Shown piece by piece: positions 1-7,081 of a DNA stretch of 64,000 nucleotides; position 1 is the stretch's first letter, and each line of letters opens with the position of its first letter. The stretch lies in contig OY970371.1 in assembly GCA_963718695.1 (NCBI GenBank), positions 248,001 to 312,000 of the forward strand, written 5' to 3'. The notes beneath the pieces are model-generated. The model saw only the letters and a list, made by a program, of their open reading frames with translations, had not been told where the DNA came from and ran no database searches. This DNA is from Manganitrophus sp963718695. Lineage in GTDB: Bacteria; Nitrospirota; Nitrospiria; SBBL01; Manganitrophaceae. The translations under genes were made by a program, and so were the position numbers.

Positions 1-319
1 CTCCCGTCAGCTCCACTCCGAGAAGGAGTTCCAATTTCTTGGGGTATCCGAACGTGCTGCTTACCTCCTTGCAAGTGAGCTTGTTCTGTTTGCAGAGCTC
101 TCCGAGGAGATTGTCCCCGTCCCGGTTCCAATCGCGATGGAAATCGTCGATCGCTTTTCGAAGAATTTGGAGACGTTGTTTTAGCTCCGTCTCTTTGGCC
201 CGCTTGGCGATATTTCTTGAAAGAGGAAGCGCCATCGTTGCAAGGACGAAAATGATGACCATGGTGATCATCAACTCCAGCAGGGAGAATCCGGTCTGCC
301 GGCCTCTCCGCGGGACCAT
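1..319 (-). CDS. Type II secretion/type IV pilin-like protein, partial (5' end only)
   Basis: Reading leftward from the ATG at 317-319, the frame stays open to the window edge, so only the first ~106 residues are seen. The protein begins with a short basic leader and a class III prepilin site: RRGRQTG followed by FSLLELM, with Glu at +5 and then a single hydrophobic helix. After it comes a charged amphipathic helix (KRAKETELKQRLQILRKAI), as in GspG-type major pseudopilins. It should be processed by prepilin peptidase and assembled into a pseudopilus or pilus. A GAGG lies 4 nt before the ATG. GspG-like is likely, but a minor pilin cannot be excluded without the C-terminus. A sigma-54-like element about 490 bp upstream points toward it. 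Confidence 0.75.
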   Translation of the reverse strand, partial: MVPRRGRQTGFSLLELMITMVIIFVLATMALPLSRNIAKRAKETELKQRLQILRKAIDDFHRDWNRDGDNLLGELCKQNKLTCKEVSSTFGYPKKLELLLGVELTG

Positions 320-471
320 GATGCCTCGGGATAAGCGCCTGGAGAGAGAAAAATTCAGAGCGTCCTCGCCTCCTTGGACTTTCCAATCACCGATCCAATC
401 CGAATCGGCATTTCTTTGATGCGATTGCGATTATAGCGGATCGCTTTAAAAGGTCAAGGGGATGAAGGCCA

Positions 472-544
472 GAACACGTGAGGCGTGAGGCGTGGGGGTA
501 AAGTCAAACGACTTTAAAGCTTCTTCCCCTCACGCCTCACGTTC
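472..544. repeat. Inverted repeat with heptamer-periodic arms (GTGAGGC units)
   Basis: The left arm at 472-497 holds the tandem heptamers GTGAGGC, GTGAGGC, GTGGGGG. The right arm at 526-544 is its complement, CCCCTCACGCCTCACGTTC. The interior carries a second small pairing, TAAAGTC with GACTTTA. It is not flanked by a T tract. Its arm design matches the elements at 12592, 16053 and 39095 although the base sequence differs. Confidence 0.75.
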
Positions 545-812
545 TTATTTAAAACTTGCAAGGAGAGACCCCCCCGGGTTCGTTGAACCGAACTGCCGGA
601 CTTGGGGGGGGATCCGGTTGGGGGGTTCTCCCCTTGGGCTTCCCTGCGCTCCCGGAGGAGGGCAAGTAGCCAAGATGAAAAAAAGTGCGAAACGTTTACA
701 ACTCGGTTCAAAATCAGATGCTCTCTGAGAGGGCAGCGGGTGAAAACGGCCGCTGTGCCCCGTCCTTTTGTGACGGGAAGCACTGTTGCCCGCATCGGTT
801 CCCTTATAATTT
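545..812. other. Intergenic stretch without a supportable gene
   Basis: G- and C-run-rich DNA between the pilin-like gene and the FAD oxidoreductase. Open frames exist on both strands but have low-complexity, Pro/Arg/Gly-rich translations, no ribosome binding site and no family resemblance, so none is called. The runs of seven C (571) and eight G (604) are unusual for this window. Confidence 0.5.
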
Positions 813-827
813 GCAAGTGCGGTGCCG
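813..827 (-). promoter_or_regulatory. Sigma-54-like -24/-12 element pointing left
   Basis: On the minus strand the sequence reads CGGCAC, then CGCAC, then TTGC. This gives an exact GG-N10-GC spacing, with GGCAC and TTGC matching the sigma-54 consensus. It points toward the pilin-like gene at 1-319, which would have a leader of about 480 nt that includes the heptamer hairpin. Pilin genes are often sigma-54 dependent, but the distance makes this tentative. Confidence 0.3.
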
Positions 828-847
828 TTGAGTTTTCGCGTCGGCAA

Positions 848-876
848 TTGGTGATCTATCCGAATTTGGATATAAT
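848..876 (+). promoter_or_regulatory. Sigma-70-type promoter for the FAD oxidoreductase
   Basis: TTGGTG at 848-853 and a perfect TATAAT at 871-876 are separated by 17 bp. The predicted start of transcription near 883 leaves a leader of about 35 nt before the TTG start codon at 918. Confidence 0.55.
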
Positions 877-917
877 GGTTAGTAGACAGACACAACCCTT
901 CATCGGGGGAGAATAAT

Positions 918-2126
918 TTGGAATCAACCTTCGACATCCTGATCATGGGGGGGGGAATCATCGGCAGCAGCACTGCAATGGCCCTCTCGGAGCGGAGCGG
1001 CGGCCGAATCGGCGTCGTTGACATCGATCTCTCCGGAACGTGGGGCTCGACCGAGCGGAACGCGGGGGGGGTCCGCGCCACCTGGGAGCAGCCGATCAAT
1101 ATCGAACTGGGAACGCAATCGATTGCCTATTATGAGAAGGTGGCGGCCGAGGTGGGATTTCAGCAGAAAGGTTATCTCTGGCTCTACAATTCGGAGCAAT
1201 GGCCGCGCGCGACCGAGCGGCTGCTGCTCCAACGGCGCTTGGGAGTTGTGATTGAGGCGTTGACCCCGGCCGAAATTCAGGCCCGGTTTCCTTTTCTCGA
1301 TCGGCTGGAGGGGGTGGCGGCGGCGACCTTTTCTCCCCGCGACGGCTTGATCAATCCAAATTTGCTGAAGCTCCATTATCGCCGGATCGCCTCGGAGCGG
1401 GGGGTGACCTGGATCGACCGCCATGCCGTCGAGCGAATTTCAATCGAGCAGGGCCGAATCGACCGGGTGTTCCTGCGTGAGATCCGCTCTCAGGAAGAGG
1501 TCGAGCCCTTCCTCAAAGAAGGAACGCTTCCCGAAGGGAGCCGAACCCAGGCGATTTTCGCCCAAATCATCGTGAACGCCGGCGGCTCGTGGGCCCCGCG
1601 GCTGGCCCGGCTCTACGGAAAGGAGATCCCCTCCGTCCCGGTCCGGCGTCAGGTCTCCGTCGCTCACAGCCAGGAGGTTGACCTGACCCCGTATGGGATG
1701 ATTGTCGATACGACCGGTCTTTATTTTCATCACGAGGCGAACAATATTTTGGCGGGATATTCGGTTCCCGCCGAGCCGAAGGGATATCGTTTCGAGGATG
1801 AGGGGTATGACTTTTTCTTGCAGGAGATCTGGCCCCGGCTTTGGGAGCGGGGGAGCCGGTTTGAGAAGTTAAAGTATGTGAGCGGATGGGCCGGGCTGTA
1901 TGAGGTCTCGCCTGATCAAAGCGCGATCATCGGGCCGGCGGCCGGGCTCGCCGATGTCTTCGAGGCCCACTCTTTTTCAGGCCGCGGGGTGATGCAGTCG
2001 TATGCGGCCGGGCAGGCGCTGGCCGAATTGATTCTTGAGGGGCGCTATCGAACGCTGGATCTTACCCCCCTTGCCGGAGATCGATTCGAGAAAGGAGCGC
2101 CGGTTCCGGAGGGGCTTCATATTTGA
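918..2126 (+). CDS. FAD-dependent oxidoreductase, DAO family
   Basis: A 402-residue protein of the D-amino-acid oxidase/sarcosine oxidase beta fold. The N-terminal dinucleotide site GGGIIGSS (about residues 11-18) binds FAD. The middle contains GSTERNAGGVRA, a typical flavin contact, and the C-terminus has the second FAD contact, HSFSGRGVMQSYAAG. Members oxidise secondary or tertiary amines or amino acids and pass electrons to oxygen or a quinone; the substrate cannot be read here. Translation starts at TTG, supported by GGGGGAGAAT just upstream and by the fold starting immediately. A good -10/-35 pair precedes it. It stands alone, tail to tail with the next gene 5 bp away. Confidence 0.85.
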   Translation: MESTFDILIMGGGIIGSSTAMALSERSGGRIGVVDIDLSGTWGSTERNAGGVRATWEQPINIELGTQSIAYYEKVAAEVGFQQKGYLWLYNSEQWPRATERLLLQRRLGVVIEALTPAEIQARFPFLDRLEGVAAATFSPRDGLINPNLLKLHYRRIASERGVTWIDRHAVERISIEQGRIDRVFLREIRSQEEVEPFLKEGTLPEGSRTQAIFAQIIVNAGGSWAPRLARLYGKEIPSVPVRRQVSVAHSQEVDLTPYGMIVDTTGLYFHHEANNILAGYSVPAEPKGYRFEDEGYDFFLQEIWPRLWERGSRFEKLKYVSGWAGLYEVSPDQSAIIGPAAGLADVFEAHSFSGRGVMQSYAAGQALAELILEGRYRTLDLTPLAGDRFEKGAPVPEGLHI

Positions 2127-2131
2127 CCGGC

Positions 2132-2467
2132 TTACGCGGCCATTTCCCGAAGTTGGGCCATTTTATCGTGAAGCGATTTGAGCTTCCGCTCAATTTTTTT
2201 TGCGTCGGTCAATTTCTTCTTAATGATCGGGTCCGCGGCGAGGTTCTTGGCGCCATTCATCTGCGTGAGTTGGTAGATCCGCTCGCCGATTTCGGAAAAG
2301 TTCTTTTCCGCCTTCTGTTCAAATAAAAAAATCTGATAACGCAGCCTTCCGATCTGTGCCAGATGGTCCGCTTTTTTCGAGACGGAACCGGGCCGCCGTT
2401 TGATACGGGGAACCTCTCCACGCATCTCCCGCGTGATATCCTCCCTCATTTTCGACCATGAACCCAT
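2132..2467 (-). CDS. Small charged alpha-helical (coiled-coil) protein
   Basis: I do not recognise a family. The 111-residue product is highly charged, with long helical stretches rich in Lys, Glu, Leu and Gln and no signal peptide or membrane segment; a coiled coil is likely over residues 30-111. The ATG at 2467 is chosen because GGGAGGG lies about 6 nt upstream; a longer TTG-started frame from 2491 lacks a good site. It converges with the FAD oxidoreductase with a 5-bp gap and no terminator between them. Confidence 0.55.
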   Translation of the reverse strand: MGSWSKMREDITREMRGEVPRIKRRPGSVSKKADHLAQIGRLRYQIFLFEQKAEKNFSEIGERIYQLTQMNGAKNLAADPIIKKKLTDAKKIERKLKSLHDKMAQLREMAA

Positions 2468-2664
2468 TGAAGGCCCTCCCGGAGGGAACAAAAGATCTCT
2501 ATCTCTATTTTAAGATTTTTCGGCCGGATGATTCAAGGAGCGCTTCAGCGGCTGACACGCCCCGCTCGGTGCGGTACGATCCGAGGCACTCATTTGGAGG
2601 AAATCGTGCAGGAGGCCGGGCAAAAGTCTTCAAAATGCCAAGCGGGACGCCGATGTGAGGAGGC

Positions 2665-2687
2665 GATCCTCTCCCGTAAAGAGGATC
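2665..2687 (-). terminator. Hairpin downstream of the gap operon
   Basis: GATCCTCT at 2665-2672 pairs perfectly with AGAGGATC at 2680-2687 across a 7-nt loop, about 40 nt after the stop of the small gene at 2725. There is no T run, so it may be an mRNA 3'-end stabiliser rather than an intrinsic terminator. Confidence 0.35.
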
Positions 2688-2724
2688 ATCTCAGGGATCG
2701 GATTGCTCGTGACGGGACGGCCGG

Positions 2725-2919
2725 CTAGTTGGCGTATCGCGTCAGCCGGTCGATCTCCTTCAGCCGCTTCCGCATCTCTTTGTTTGGGTTCCGTTTTGCA
2801 AACTGGCTGACCCGATGGATGATGAAGTACCGTCCCCCGCCTCGATTGAGGCAGGAGGTTTCTCTCTCGGGTAGTTTCTTCCGGCATTTCGTGCTCGGCA
2901 TCTCTTTCAGAAGCATCAT
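2725..2919 (-). CDS. Small basic protein downstream of gap
   Basis: A 64-residue, Lys/Arg-rich soluble protein of unknown family. It starts 14 nt after the GAPDH stop codon with AAGGAG placed 3-4 nt before tandem ATG codons, so it is probably cotranscribed with gap. It has two Cys far apart and no membrane segment. Coding status rests on the ribosome binding site and position; homology was not recognised. Confidence 0.4.
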   Translation of the reverse strand: MMLLKEMPSTKCRKKLPERETSCLNRGGGRYFIIHRVSQFAKRNPNKEMRKRLKEIDRLTRYAN

Positions 2920-2932
2920 CTTCTCCTTCGGA

Positions 2933-3934
2933 TTATAAAAGTTTCGTCACATCGACGAGGCGATTCGAAAAGCCCCATTCGTTATCGTACCAGGCCAAGA
3001 CCCGGAGCAGGTGCTCTCCCACGACCATCGTCGACGGCGCATCGATGACCGCGGAATAGGGAGAGCCGACATAGTCGATCGAAACCAGCTCCTCTTCGGA
3101 AACTTGCAATATCGGGGCGAGACGCGGGTTTTGTTCCGCCTTGCGGAAGGCGCCGATGATTTTCTGCACGTCGACCGGCGCTCGCGTCTGGGCGACCAGA
3201 TCGAGAATCGAGACATCCGGGATCGGAGCGCGAATCGCCATCCCGTTTATTTTTCCGGCCAACTCCGGAAGGGCCTGTGTCGCCGCAATCGCAGCACCGG
3301 TGGTGGTCGGTATCAGCGAGAGTGCGGCGGCCCGGCCTCTCCGTTTGTCCTTTTTCTTCGGGCGGTCAAGCAGTGCCTGAGAGGAGGTGTAGGCGTGGAC
3401 CGTGTTCATCAGCGCGTGTTCAATGGTAAAGGCGTCGTTCAGCACTTTGGCAATAGGGGCGATGCAGTTGGTGGTGCAGGAGGCATTCGAAACGATGTGA
3501 TGGCGCTGGGAATCATACTGATCCTCATTCACCCCCATCGTGACGGTCAGATCGGCATCCCGCGCGGGGGCGGACACAAGCACCTTCCGCGCGCCGGCTT
3601 GCAGATGTTTTAAGGCCCCCTCGCGGTTCGTGAATTTTCCGGAGCATTCGATCACCCCCTCCACGTCCCACTCTTTCCAGGGGAGCCGGGAAGGGTCGGC
3701 CTCGTTCAGCACGGCAATTTTCTTCCCATCCACGACGAAATGATTCTTTTCCACTTCAAAGGGATGTTTCCATTTTCCGTGAACCGAATCATATCTAAAC
3801 GCGTATGCCAGGGTTTCGGGATCGGCAAGATCGTTCACCGCAACGATCTCCAGATCCTTCTCCTGTCTTTGAAGCACGATTCTTAAAAAGGCCCGGCCGA
3901 TTCGGCCGAATCCGTTGATGGCGATGCGTCTCAT
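2933..3934 (-). CDS. gap: Type I glyceraldehyde-3-phosphate dehydrogenase
   Basis: Interconverts glyceraldehyde 3-phosphate and 1,3-bisphosphoglycerate in glycolysis/gluconeogenesis or the Calvin cycle. The 333-residue length is normal. The Rossmann motif INGFGRIGR opens the protein. Asp35 after VAVN favours NAD over NADP. The catalytic Cys153 sits in SNASCTTNC, and the conserved TVHAYT strand follows, with SSQ where many homologues have NDQ or DQ. The C-terminal WYDNEWGFSNR is intact. The start overlaps the stop of the upstream BON-domain gene (ATGA), implying translational coupling. Confidence 0.97.
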   Translation of the reverse strand: MRRIAINGFGRIGRAFLRIVLQRQEKDLEIVAVNDLADPETLAYAFRYDSVHGKWKHPFEVEKNHFVVDGKKIAVLNEADPSRLPWKEWDVEGVIECSGKFTNREGALKHLQAGARKVLVSAPARDADLTVTMGVNEDQYDSQRHHIVSNASCTTNCIAPIAKVLNDAFTIEHALMNTVHAYTSSQALLDRPKKKDKRRGRAAALSLIPTTTGAAIAATQALPELAGKINGMAIRAPIPDVSILDLVAQTRAPVDVQKIIGAFRKAEQNPRLAPILQVSEEELVSIDYVGSPYSAVIDAPSTMVVGEHLLRVLAWYDNEWGFSNRLVDVTKLL

Positions 3935-4197
3935 GAAGACCTCCTTGCGGAGCAGGGGAGAATTCGAAGCGCGTTCTCGACCGCCAAGACCCCTTCGGTG
4001 AAGCGGACAACGTCTTCGATCATTGCTTTTTCCGCGGGGAAGGAGACAGACCCCTCCAGGCGGACCACTCCGGCGGAGACAGAGATCCGAAGGTCGGTAC
4101 GCTGCTCCAGGACGGCGCTGTTTCCGAGGTTGCTTAAGACACGTCCGCCGATCTTTTGATCATCTGCCGAGAGGAGTTTCTCTTGCTCCAGAATCAT
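3931..4197 (-). CDS. BON-domain protein
   Basis: An 88-residue protein. Residues 10-80 fit a single BON domain: a helix, then the strand pattern DLRISVSAGVVRLEGSV and the helix VRFTEGVLAVENAL. BON domains bind phospholipids or other hydrophobic ligands and are usually periplasmic, but no signal peptide is visible, so a cytoplasmic role is possible. CGGGAG lies 6 nt before the ATG. Its stop overlaps the gap start by 4 nt, an unusual pairing with a glycolytic enzyme. Confidence 0.65.
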   Translation of the reverse strand: MILEQEKLLSADDQKIGGRVLSNLGNSAVLEQRTDLRISVSAGVVRLEGSVSFPAEKAMIEDVVRFTEGVLAVENALRILPCSARRSS

Positions 4198-4662
4198 CTT
4201 TGCTCCCGATGAATTTTATATAAACCGAATAATGCTTCGGGACAGATCCTTCATCCCGAGAAGGATCGATTACATTCCGATTCTTAATCGGAGCAATATC
4301 TGTACCAGGCGTGAGCGTGCCGTGAAGCGCTGCCCGGTGAGCCGAGAGCGCACGCAGCGGGCCGCTTCCTGTGGGCCGATACCGTCGATTCGGCTTCAGG
4401 AAAAGAACCGCCCCGGAATGGTATTAAAACCAACAGTCAGGCCGGCTCTCTTTGTTATTTTGTGCAACCTTTTCTCAAAAATTATTCCGGATCCTCTGAC
4501 CGGTTAAATTCCCTCTACGGCGGGAGCGGTGAGGCCCTTCTCTGAGGCACTCTTCTTGCTCTCTATTAAAAGTGAATGTAAGGGTCCTGTCTCATTCGGA
4601 ACCACAGTGTGGCAGTCCAATCGATCCGTTGCGAGTGATCCGAAATGTCGAGGAGGTTGAAC
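4198..4662. other. Intergenic region without a supportable gene
   Basis: About 465 bp separating the divergent BON-domain gene and the first small secreted-protein gene. It is AT-richer next to the BON gene (TTTATATAAA near 4211-4220 could supply a -10 for the minus strand). Open frames lack start signals and family resemblance. I see no convincing riboswitch or tRNA. Confidence 0.45.
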
Positions 4663-5034
4663 ATGATTTCAATGATGGTGAAGAAGTATTTCCCGGCCTT
4701 TGTCAGTCTATTGGCCGGTGTGTTGGTGGTGGTAACGGCCCTCACGGCGTTGGCCCAGTTCCCGCCGGGTGAGGAGAAAAGAGGGGCTCAAAGCGAGAGG
4801 GAAGGAGGAACCCCGCCTCCGGGGGATGAAACGACCAGAGGAACGATCTCCGGAGAGGTCGTCAATGTCGACGAACGAGCGGGCGTGATCGAAATTATCA
4901 GCGATCAAGGCCAGGCACAGACCTTTAAAGTGGCCGGGGACGCAAGGAAACAGCTGAAGAAGGTGAAGAAGGGGGATCATGTCAATCTCAACTTGGTCCT
5001 TCGCGCCGTCGATATTCAAACGACGGGAGGCTGA
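4663..5034 (+). CDS. Small secreted protein, paralogue of 5153-5611
   Basis: A 123-residue exported protein. Residues 1-28 form a signal peptide ending in ALTALAQ. A Pro/Gly/Glu-rich linker follows, then a compact beta domain that starts RGTISGEVVNVDERAG and ends near residue 120. The same domain recurs in the next gene. I do not recognise a named family; the short barrel resembles domains that control access to a metal or a membrane surface, but no ligand residues are evident. The ATG at 4663 is chosen because AGGAGG lies 6 nt upstream, inside a longer open frame. A strong terminator follows. Confidence 0.65.
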   Translation: MISMMVKKYFPAFVSLLAGVLVVVTALTALAQFPPGEEKRGAQSEREGGTPPPGDETTRGTISGEVVNVDERAGVIEIISDQGQAQTFKVAGDARKQLKKVKKGDHVNLNLVLRAVDIQTTGG

Positions 5035-5088
5035 GATCAAAAGGCAAATCGCAACGCCAGCAATTCCAGGTCATGATCACTTGAATCG

Positions 5089-5125
5089 AAACCCCGGGCG
5101 GTCGATCGGAAGGCCCCGGGTTTTT
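5089..5125 (+). terminator. Rho-independent terminator
   Basis: The arm at 5089-5099 (AAACCCCGGGC) pairs with 5112-5123 (GGCCCCGGGTTT) with one internal mismatch and is followed by TTTTT. It sits between the two paralogous secreted-protein genes, so they are probably separate transcripts or the second is reached only by read-through. Confidence 0.7.
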
Positions 5126-5152
5126 CACTTATTTTTGTAAGGAGGGATGGTA

Positions 5153-5611
5153 ATGAAAAAAATATTTGTCCTATTTGGATTCTTAATAGGGATATTGATG
5201 CTTGCCGGTCCGATGATGTCCATTGCCCAAATGGAGCAGCCCGATCAACAACAGGGACAGCCGGGGCGCGATCTCAACCAGCAACAGCCCGACCCGGGGA
5301 TGGGGTCGCAGCAGCCGGATCAGGGAATGGAGTCGGATGAAGGAATGGGGGGCACCCAGGAGAGTCCGATGATCCCGACGAGAGGAACGGTCTCCGGCGA
5401 GGTGATGAACGTCGATCCGCCGACCGGCTTGATCGAAATTCGGACCGACGAGGGGTTGGTCAATATCTTTACCGTGGAAGGAGAGGCGAAGGAGCAGCTC
5501 AATCAGGTCCAAAGGGGAGATCAGGTCGACCTGGTGGTGGTCCTCAATGCCGTTGAGTTGATTCCGCAAGAAACACCCGGCGGGACGCCGGAGATGCCGC
5601 CGGCCGGGTAA
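5153..5611 (+). CDS. Small secreted protein with Gln/Pro/Gly/Met-rich linker
   Basis: A 152-residue paralogue of the preceding gene. The signal peptide spans about residues 1-26 (ends SIAQ). Residues 30-72 form a low-complexity linker with repeated QPD and GM units. Then comes the same beta domain, starting RGTVSGEVMNVDPPTG and ending near residue 140. Function unknown. The ATG at 5153 has GGAGG about 8 nt upstream; an in-frame ATG at 5147 is too close to that site. The stop codon is 1 bp from the stop of the convergent cytochrome bd-like gene, with no terminator between. Confidence 0.65.
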   Translation: MKKIFVLFGFLIGILMLAGPMMSIAQMEQPDQQQGQPGRDLNQQQPDPGMGSQQPDQGMESDEGMGGTQESPMIPTRGTVSGEVMNVDPPTGLIEIRTDEGLVNIFTVEGEAKEQLNQVQRGDQVDLVVVLNAVELIPQETPGGTPEMPPAG

Positions 5612-5612
5612 T

Positions 5613-6965
5613 TTATCGTCTGATTGTTTCTTCTCTGCCCCGAGGGCCTGGATCGTTCCGGTCGTCGGGGCTTTTTTGGGGGCCGATCGCTCCCTCACGG
5701 GGAGCGCGGCCCCCGCCGAGGCCGACCTCTCTTTCTCCCTCGATCGTCATCTTGCCATAGATCAGATAGGGATAACGCCCGTTCTCTCTTGCGTAGCCCA
5801 TATTGAACATCGAGAGGATCGTAAAGAACCCCAGGAGGATGAGGAGCACTTGCGGCAGGCGGCCTCCCTCGCCCCATTCCGTTTTAAAACGGAAGGTGCC
5901 GAGATAAAAACCGTAGTTGAGAATTCCCAAGCCGATGAGGATGCCCATTGCGATATACTTGTGCGGCTGCATCTTCCCCCACCAGTTGGTTTCGGCCGAA
6001 GTGAAGAGTTCGGCGAAGGGGATGTATCGGGTCTGATAGGGCATCATGAAGATGATCGCCGCCGCCCCCATCAATAAAAACGCAGCCAGCCGGTATTTTC
6101 GAAGGGAGGGGTTCTGGAGAAAGCGGAAATGCGCCATTCGGAACATGTACCAGCTCCCGACGAGAAAGAGGACATTCGTTAGAAGCGCCTGCAGGACGAA
6201 GATCCACGATTTCTCGCCGAGCATCAACCGGCTGAAGGCCCCTTCGGAGGCGAAGCGAACCGCCTTTAAATAAGAAAAGCCGATGATCGGCATCAGAAGG
6301 AGAAACCCGAACCCGAAAATGACGGCGAATCCGCCGACCCATTCCTGATAGGCCCGCTCCTGCGGATCTTTCGCTCGAAAGTAGCGGATCGCCGCCAGGG
6401 CGGCGATGCCGAAGCCGAACCAGGAAAGATTCCCTGCGAAGCGATGAAGGGTCAGCTGAACCATCGTCGGGTTCAACATCCTCTTGAGGACCGGCTCCAC
6501 CGGCCCGGGGGTCAGTAAATAAGAGCCGACGATGTCGATCATTATCATGGCAATGACGCCGAAGGTCGCCCCCAGCCAGGCGACGGAGAGATGGATTTTC
6601 CGGGACCATCGTCCCCAGCTGTAATACCAGGGATAGAGACAGGCCGCCTCCCCCAGGAACATCGAAGCTTCGAAAATCAACGGCCAGAACATGATCCGAA
6701 AAAGGGTCGTCCAGAAGTGCGGCCAGAGGATGGTGAGGAGAAAGACCAGAACGGTTCCCATGAAGGCGACCGCCGCACTCATCAGAACGAGCGTCCTGGC
6801 GATCGAGTGCGACGCGCGCTCATATCGCGCGTCGCGCGTCAGAACGCCGACCGATTCGGTGAGGGCCCCCATCAGCATGCCGCCGACGATGAAGGTGGCG
6901 AAGAGCGAGTGAAGCGAAGCGGTCACGGCGATTGCCAACCGGCTTCCGATTAAAGATCCGTCCAT
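5613..6965 (-). CDS. Cytochrome bd-like protein, CydA-related (promoter-distal copy)
   Basis: A 450-residue polytopic membrane protein related to CydA. It keeps His19 in TASLHS (heme d/b595 ligand in CydA), Glu99 and Glu106 in FEASMFLGE (the CydA Glu99/Glu107 pair), His174 in TLHRFAGN (heme b558 ligand) and the terminal block ARENGRYP..IYG matching the conserved GRQPW..YG region. It is shorter than CydA because the Q-loop is missing, and there is no CydB in the window. It is last in the operon after cytochrome b. Probably it binds heme and takes part in quinone-linked electron transfer; oxygen reduction is not proven. The tail from about residue 415 is Gly/Arg/Pro-rich and looks extended. The ATG at 6965 is used; longer frames run into an upstream repeat. 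Confidence 0.8.
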   Translation of the reverse strand: MDGSLIGSRLAIAVTASLHSLFATFIVGGMLMGALTESVGVLTRDARYERASHSIARTLVLMSAAVAFMGTVLVFLLTILWPHFWTTLFRIMFWPLIFEASMFLGEAACLYPWYYSWGRWSRKIHLSVAWLGATFGVIAMIMIDIVGSYLLTPGPVEPVLKRMLNPTMVQLTLHRFAGNLSWFGFGIAALAAIRYFRAKDPQERAYQEWVGGFAVIFGFGFLLLMPIIGFSYLKAVRFASEGAFSRLMLGEKSWIFVLQALLTNVLFLVGSWYMFRMAHFRFLQNPSLRKYRLAAFLLMGAAAIIFMMPYQTRYIPFAELFTSAETNWWGKMQPHKYIAMGILIGLGILNYGFYLGTFRFKTEWGEGGRLPQVLLILLGFFTILSMFNMGYARENGRYPYLIYGKMTIEGEREVGLGGGRAPREGAIGPQKSPDDRNDPGPRGREETIRR

Positions 6966-6984
6966 ATAACATTCCCTTCTGTCT

Positions 6985-7058
6985 GTCATTCTGAGGCGCA
7001 GCCGAAGCATCGATGAGACGGTTGAGCTGAAGAGATCTTTCGCCTCGCTCAGGATGAC
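6985..7058. repeat. Dispersed inverted repeat with GTCATTCTGAGG ends
   Basis: GTCATTCTGAGGCG at 6985-6998 pairs with CGCCTCGCTCAGGATGAC at 7041-7058. Repeats with these ends are common between genes in many bacteria. Here it lies inside the respiratory operon, between cytochrome b and the distal CydA-like gene, and could tune expression of the last gene. Confidence 0.65.
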
Positions 7059-7081
7059 GAATCGGAAATTGTGGAACGCAA

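Noticed and set aside
39..419. 126-residue plus-strand ORF at the left edge
   Set aside because: It is antisense to the pilin-like gene, which has a clear prepilin site; the plus-strand translation is Arg/Ser-rich without family features.
472..544. CRISPR or intrinsic terminator interpretation of the GTGAGGC repeats
   Set aside because: There are no unique spacers between repeat units and no T run; the arms are complementary, so it is an inverted repeat.
545..1099. 184-residue minus-strand ORF overlapping the FAD oxidoreductase start
   Set aside because: It runs antisense into a well-supported gene and through low-complexity intergenic DNA; no ribosome binding site.
4198..4662. Possible tRNA or structured RNA in the GC-rich segment near 4310-4390
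   Set aside because: No cloverleaf with a plausible anticodon arm or T-arm consensus could be formed by eye.
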